Positions 60,430 through 64,000 of a stretch of DNA of 64,000 bases are shown in pieces. Location of the stretch: positions 1,272,501 through 1,336,500 of the forward strand of contig NZ_CP010978.1 of the NCBI RefSeq assembly GCF_000271665.2, written 5' to 3'. A program made the translations under genes and the position numbers. Source of the stretch: Pelosinus fermentans JBW45 (lineage in GTDB: Bacteria; Bacillota; Negativicutes; DSM-13327). The notes beneath the pieces were generated by a model, which worked only from the letters and a program-made list of their open reading frames with translations, searched no databases and was not told the origin of the DNA. Positions within the stretch are counted from its first letter, which is position 1, and each line of letters starts with the position of its first letter.

Positions 60430-61308
60430 ATGCATAATAGCTGGATTTATCTAAATGGCAAGTTAATATTAGGCAATGAGGCCAGTATCTCTCCCTATGA
60501 TCATGGTTTTTTATATGGTCATGGTTTATTCGAGACTATGAGAGTATATAAGGGGCGAGTATTTTACTTCGCGGAACATGTAAAGCGTTTGCATGCAGGT
60601 ATGAAAATACTGGAGTGGCCTAGCTGCCCTTCTGCAGATGAATTATCGAAGGCCATTTATCAAACGTTGCAGAAAAATGATTTGCAGGAAGCTACTGTTC
60701 GCTTAACCATATCCCGAGGGATGGGGGCTAGTCGCCCAGATCCTGGGACTTGCGGAAGTCCTACGGTGATTGTTTTTGCTGCGCCCATTCAGCCCCTTGA
60801 CGATGATGCCTATGAACGAGGGTGGAGCTTGGCGACGGTCAATATACGCCGTAATCTTACCTCGCCTTTATGTGCAGTGAAGGCCGCTAACTATCTTGAT
60901 AATATAGTGGCAAAATCGGAAGCAAAAGATAAGGGAGCTAATGAAGCATTACTGCTAAATACTATGGATCAGGTTGCAGAAGGTACAATGTGTAATCTTT
61001 TTTTAGTGGTGGAAGGCAGGTTAATTACACCTGATAAAAAAAGCGGTTTATTACCAGGTATTACTAGAAATATTGTTTTGGAACTTGCTCAGCAGGCTGA
61101 AATCACCACTGAAGAACGACAAGTAAGTCCTGAGGAACTACTAGGAGCTTCTGAAATTTTTATTACTAGTTCTTTACTGGAAATCATGGCAGTAACCACG
61201 TTGGACGGACGTAAAGTAAATCAAGGGAGAAAGGGTAAGATGACAGCCTTTTTAAGACGGCAGTATCAAAAACATATCCAGGAGTGGCTGTCAATTATAA
61301 GCGTGTAG
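60430..61308 (+). CDS. pabC: Aminodeoxychorismate lyase
   Basis: A 292-residue PLP enzyme of the class IV aminotransferase fold. The catalytic Lys is in AVKAANYLDNIVAK, and the phosphate-side motifs are GLFETMR, EGTMCNLFLV and GLLPGITR. It releases pyruvate to give p-aminobenzoate. D-amino-acid or branched-chain aminotransferases share these features, but the position after pabB settles the role. Last gene of the pab operon. Confidence 0.9.
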   Translation: MHNSWIYLNGKLILGNEASISPYDHGFLYGHGLFETMRVYKGRVFYFAEHVKRLHAGMKILEWPSCPSADELSKAIYQTLQKNDLQEATVRLTISRGMGASRPDPGTCGSPTVIVFAAPIQPLDDDAYERGWSLATVNIRRNLTSPLCAVKAANYLDNIVAKSEAKDKGANEALLLNTMDQVAEGTMCNLFLVVEGRLITPDKKSGLLPGITRNIVLELAQQAEITTEERQVSPEELLGASEIFITSSLLEIMAVTTLDGRKVNQGRKGKMTAFLRRQYQKHIQEWLSIISV

Positions 61309-61566
61309 CTGATAAAATTGGTACTGGAGCCCTGTACTTTTTGTGAGGGTTCTTATGAAGAAAATGGATAATTATCGGAAGATGAATAATGGAATATGTT
61401 ATAATTACATAAGAGCTGCGACTGGTGAGAGCTGATCGGTGATGATGGCTCAAGAAGAAAGTAAAAAGATCTTGATTTCATGAATAGAATAGTATATGAT
61501 TACAAATTGTTGAGATGTGTAAGTTATTAGCACATAGGGACTTATATGTAAAAGCAGAGGCGAAAA

Positions 61567-62187
61567 ATGAGAATGAAAAGTAATATACCCGTATATGAAT
61601 CTATTGCTATGGACGTGGCAGAACGGATTGTTAAGGGTGAGTTTGTTGTTGGTGATAAGATATCAGGACGTACATTGCTGGCCAGTCAGTACAATGTCTC
61701 TCCTGAAACCATTCGTAAGGCCATGGGGTTACTAGGGCAGGCAAATGTTGTTGCTGTATCTCAAGGAAAAGAAATTCTAGTACAATCCCAAGAGCAGGCT
61801 GAGGAATTTATACGGCATCACCTGGCTATGCATTCAGCTTATTCATTAAAACAAGAGCTAGAATTTCTAATGGAAAAGAAAAACGAAATCAATAACCGCT
61901 TTGATGAAATTATCGTTCAAATTACGCGTTATACTGATCGGCTGAGAAATTTACAACCTTTTAATCCTGTTGAGGTATATGTTTCAGAAAATGCCAGCGC
62001 AGTAGGGCGTTCTGTTGCTCAGCTTGGGCTTTGGCAGCGTACAGGTGCCACTCTTATTGCCATCAGAAGAGGAATGGAAGTAATCATATCTCCAGGAGCA
62101 GGTGCACTCCTGCAAGCTGGAGATCGTCTAATCGTGGTTGGTTCCGGCGATATTTTGGAAAAAGTGAATACAGTACTGCAAGAATGA
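61567..62187 (+). CDS. busR: BusR-like regulator: GntR helix-turn-helix plus RCK_C
   Basis: A 206-residue protein. Residues 5-75 are a GntR winged helix (VAERIVKGEFVVGDKISGR, then SPETIRKAMGLL), residues about 85-130 a coiled coil, and residues about 135-206 an RCK_C/TrkA-C domain (EVYVSENASAVGRSVAQLGL, then LQAGDRLIVVGSGDILEKV). This is the architecture of BusR, which binds c-di-AMP through RCK_C and represses osmolyte uptake genes in lactic acid bacteria. The next genes encode an OpuC-type osmoprotectant transporter, which strengthens the call. No ribosome site better than AGAGGCG lies before the ATG. Confidence 0.82.
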   Translation: MRMKSNIPVYESIAMDVAERIVKGEFVVGDKISGRTLLASQYNVSPETIRKAMGLLGQANVVAVSQGKEILVQSQEQAEEFIRHHLAMHSAYSLKQELEFLMEKKNEINNRFDEIIVQITRYTDRLRNLQPFNPVEVYVSENASAVGRSVAQLGLWQRTGATLIAIRRGMEVIISPGAGALLQAGDRLIVVGSGDILEKVNTVLQE

Positions 62188-62192
62188 ATGTT

Positions 62193-62249
62193 AAAAATCC
62201 CCTTGATAAGCAGCACATATCCTGTGCTATTTATCAAGGGGATTTTTTT
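62193..62249 (+). terminator. Terminator after busR
   Basis: AAAAATCCCCTTGATAA and TTATCAAGGGGATTTTT, with an inner AGCACA/TGTGCT stem and T-run. Confidence 0.93.
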
Positions 62250-62284
62250 ACTAGCTAAGTTTTAGGTGAAAAATAAGATTTTAT

Positions 62285-62376
62285 GAACCACAAAGGCACA
62301 ATGCCGCTGATGCGGCACACAAAGGAGTGCACAAAAAATAAATAAAACCCTTTGTGTCCTTTGCGTCTTTGTGGTT
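62285..62376. repeat. Intergenic palindromic repeat, copy 7 (full length)
   Basis: Nearly identical to copy 6 at 43806, with GATG in place of TAAC in the side-stem loop. It lies between the busR terminator and the opuC promoter. Confidence 0.92.
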
Positions 62377-62395
62377 GATTTTTCGATTCGTTATA

Positions 62396-62473
62396 CTAAC
62401 AACTTCATTAGCATGAAAAAATTGCTAGTGTCTTGCATGGCTAACAATTTTATGGTATAGTGTAAGTTGTTAG
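62396..62473. promoter_or_regulatory. Twin inverted-repeat operators around the opuC promoter
   Basis: Half-site CTAACAA occurs at 62396 and 62441 on the plus strand and at 62422 (as TTGCTAG) and 62467 (as TTGTTAG) on the minus strand. This makes two CTAACAA-N19-TTGYTAG pairs, exactly 45 bases apart. Pair 1 ends five bases before the -35 hexamer; pair 2 covers the spacer, the -10 and the start region. A tetrameric repressor such as BusR is a natural binder. Confidence 0.65.
62433..62461 (+). promoter_or_regulatory. Promoter of the opuC-type operon
   Basis: TTGCAT at 62433-62438, a 17-base spacer and TATAGT at 62456-62461. It gives a leader of about 80 bases. Confidence 0.75.
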
Positions 62474-62549
62474 TTGGAAAATGCTATGAGAATCTCTTAT
62501 AGTTTTGAAAATCTTGTACTAGCACAAGATAACGGAAGAGGGGGATTTG

Positions 62550-63707
62550 ATGATACGTTTCGAAAATATATCTAAGACGTATGAACATGGCCGAAAAGTG
62601 GTAGATGATATCAATCTACATATTAGAGAAGGTGAAATCCTAGTACTGATCGGTCCTAGTGGTTGTGGAAAAACAACAACGATGAAAATGATTAATCGTT
62701 TAGTAGAATCAACTACGGGGAAGATCTTTATAAAAGGTGAGGATATCAGTCAGTTAGATCCTGTTCAGCTGCGGAGAAATATTGGTTATGTGATACAAAA
62801 TATCGGGTTACTGCCTCATATGACAATTGCTGAGAACGTGGCTCTGGTTCCAAAACTGAAAAAATGGGATAAGAATATGTATTTGAACCGTGTTGCTGAC
62901 TTGCTCCGCATGGTTAATCTTGATCCTGATATTTATAGTAATCGCTATCCTAATGAATTAAGCGGTGGTCAACAACAGCGAATTGGAGTAATTCGTGCCA
63001 TGGCTGCTGATCCGCCAATCATATTAATGGATGAACCATTTAGTGCCTTGGACCCTATCAGTCGTGAGCAGCTGCAGGATGAGCTGGTTCGATTACAGGA
63101 AGTAATTTCTAAAACAATCATTTTCGTTACGCATGATATTGATGAAGCAATCAAAATTGCCAATCGTATTTGTATTATTAAAGACGGCAAAATTGTGCAA
63201 GTAGATACACCTGAGCAGATATTGCGTCATCCAGCGAATGAATTTGTCAAAGAGTTTATTGGCGTAAATCGGCTGCAAAAAGCAGATATATTACCATCTA
63301 TTCAGGAAATCATGGTAAGGCCCGTTACTGCACGGCCTAGTAAGGGGCTCGCAGAAGCAATTGTGCAAATGAGAAAGCAGAAAGTTGATACTCTGCTTAT
63401 TGTGGATCCTAATCGAAAATTACTTGGGAAAGTTAGTGTGTGGGATATACACAATAATTTTCAGCAGGAAGAAATTCTGCTGCAGGATGTATTAAATCCT
63501 GTTATATATAAGATAAATGTAAGTCAGTCTTTAACAGAAGCATTACAAATTATTAGCAAATATCATATTGCTTATCTTCCTGTAGTTAGTGAAGAAAATG
63601 AATTATTAGGAGTGATTACTCGGTCAAGCCTAGTAGATGTTATGGCTGAACGGTTTCAAGAAGCTGAGAGTGGCCCAATAATAGAGGGAGGGGCGATTCT
63701 ATGTTAA
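62550..63707 (+). CDS. opuCA: Osmoprotectant ABC transporter ATP-binding protein (OpuCA/ProV type)
   Basis: A 385-residue ABC ATPase. Walker [10 protein letters not shown], signature LSGGQQQR, Walker [13 protein letters not shown]-loop VTHD. The C-terminal part (from about residue 255) has two CBS domains, as in glycine betaine, carnitine and choline importers of the OpuA/OpuC type; CBS domains there sense ionic strength or c-di-AMP. ATG 62550 follows AGAGGGGG; the TTG three bases earlier is less likely. It overlaps the permease gene by 7 bases. Confidence 0.92.
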   Translation: MIRFENISKTYEHGRKVVDDINLHIREGEILVLIGPSGCGKTTTMKMINRLVESTTGKIFIKGEDISQLDPVQLRRNIGYVIQNIGLLPHMTIAENVALVPKLKKWDKNMYLNRVADLLRMVNLDPDIYSNRYPNELSGGQQQRIGVIRAMAADPPIILMDEPFSALDPISREQLQDELVRLQEVISKTIIFVTHDIDEAIKIANRICIIKDGKIVQVDTPEQILRHPANEFVKEFIGVNRLQKADILPSIQEIMVRPVTARPSKGLAEAIVQMRKQKVDTLLIVDPNRKLLGKVSVWDIHNNFQQEEILLQDVLNPVIYKINVSQSLTEALQIISKYHIAYLPVVSEENELLGVITRSSLVDVMAERFQEAESGPIIEGGAILC

Positions 63708-64000
63708 TTGATTTACTTGAAATTTTTCAAAATCGATATGAAGATATTTTGATGGCCTCTTGGGAACATCTGCAATTAACATTTATTTCATTGTTTATTG
63801 CTAATTTGATTGCTATTCCTCTCGGTATTTTGTTGACACGTCATAGAAAATGGGCGGAACCGATTATTGGCGTGACAGCAGTATTTCAAACGATTCCTAG
63901 TTTGGCATTGTTAGGTTTTATGATACCCTTCTTTGGTATTGGTAATGTGCCTGCTATTATTGCTTTGACCATATACGGTTTACTCCCGATTCTTCGCAAT
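63701..64000 (+). CDS. opuCB: Osmoprotectant ABC transporter permease, 3' end cut by window
   Basis: The first 100 codons of a membrane protein running out of the window. It opens [20 protein letters not shown], then [19 protein letters not shown] and the permease motif [20 protein letters not shown], typical of OpuC/ProW permeases. ATG 63701 follows GGGAGGGG and lies within the end of the ATPase gene. Whether a substrate-binding domain is fused at the C-terminus cannot be seen. Confidence 0.9.
   Translation, partial: MLIDLLEIFQNRYEDILMASWEHLQLTFISLFIANLIAIPLGILLTRHRKWAEPIIGVTAVFQTIPSLALLGFMIPFFGIGNVPAIIALTIYGLLPILRN

Noticed and set aside
1-64000. CRISPR arrays, insertion sequences and rRNA genes
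   Set aside because: No regularly spaced repeats, no transposase frames and no rRNA sequence were seen; the dispersed palindromes are single intergenic copies.

Overview
The window looks like chromosome from an anaerobic, diderm member of the Firmicutes, most likely Negativicutes of the Sporomusaceae type (Pelosinus or a close relative; this is inference). The DNA is AT-rich, with Firmicutes-style ribosome binding sites. The window encodes an outer-membrane TolC channel and a complete RND pump, together with Firmicutes-type proteins: KimA, a HutP-family antiterminator, a BusR-like regulator, class II GalT and small Gly/Cys peptides. No insertion sequence, CRISPR array or rRNA was found.

Layout. 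1-3434: chemotaxis genes (MCP, CheR, CheY-like, CheX-like). 3909-4346: flavodoxin behind a Fur-box-like palindrome. 4601-5161: a tRNA operon Pro-Gly-Cys-Leu. 5162-7281: a scarred region with a recombinase relic, an att-like 15-bp repeat of the tRNA-Leu end, small peptides, an orphan protein and a GlsB-type membrane protein. 7673-12809: five genes related to 2-hydroxyacyl-CoA dehydratases and their activase, laid out as pair, activase, pair. 13185-16218: KimA potassium importer and a convergent pseudouridine synthase. 16491-20682: gamma-glutamyltransferase, then a sodium symporter and hutP behind a leader with promoter, UAG triplets and terminator. 21040-25934: kduI-kduD-kdgT-kdgK plus an IclR regulator for the isomerase branch of uronate breakdown; no KDPG aldolase is present.

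26076-43660 is the largest system. A sigma-54 activator precedes a consensus -24/-12 promoter, a structured leader and about fifteen genes: a MoeA-like protein, an FAD-less aldehyde oxidoreductase (Mop type), an Fe-S flavoprotein, small zinc-ribbon proteins, a methyltransferase, split XdhC genes, a nucleotidyltransferase-HD fusion, a Tes/MJ0619-like radical SAM enzyme, an AMP-forming ligase, a histidine phosphatase, a C-GCAxxG-C-C protein and MoaA. From memory it matches the Desulfovibrio vulgaris DVU1551-DVU1559 neighbourhood. It probably matures the Mop enzyme or modifies its pterin cofactor, but the pathway is not known to me.

43941-54200: signal peptidase I, an ASCH-like protein, and a TetR regulator diverging from MATE, TolC, RND adaptor and RND pump genes, with two palindromic operators around the promoter. 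54366-57284: a wrecked galK followed by intact galE and galT. 57408-58310: an exported 3D-domain protein. 58443-61308: pabA-pabB-pabC for p-aminobenzoate. 61567-64000: a BusR-like regulator (GntR HTH plus RCK_C) and the start of an OpuC-type osmoprotectant ABC transporter, whose promoter lies between two identical inverted-repeat pairs. KimA and BusR are both c-di-AMP targets in other Firmicutes, so potassium and osmolyte uptake may be linked here. Seven copies of an intergenic palindromic repeat are scattered across the window.
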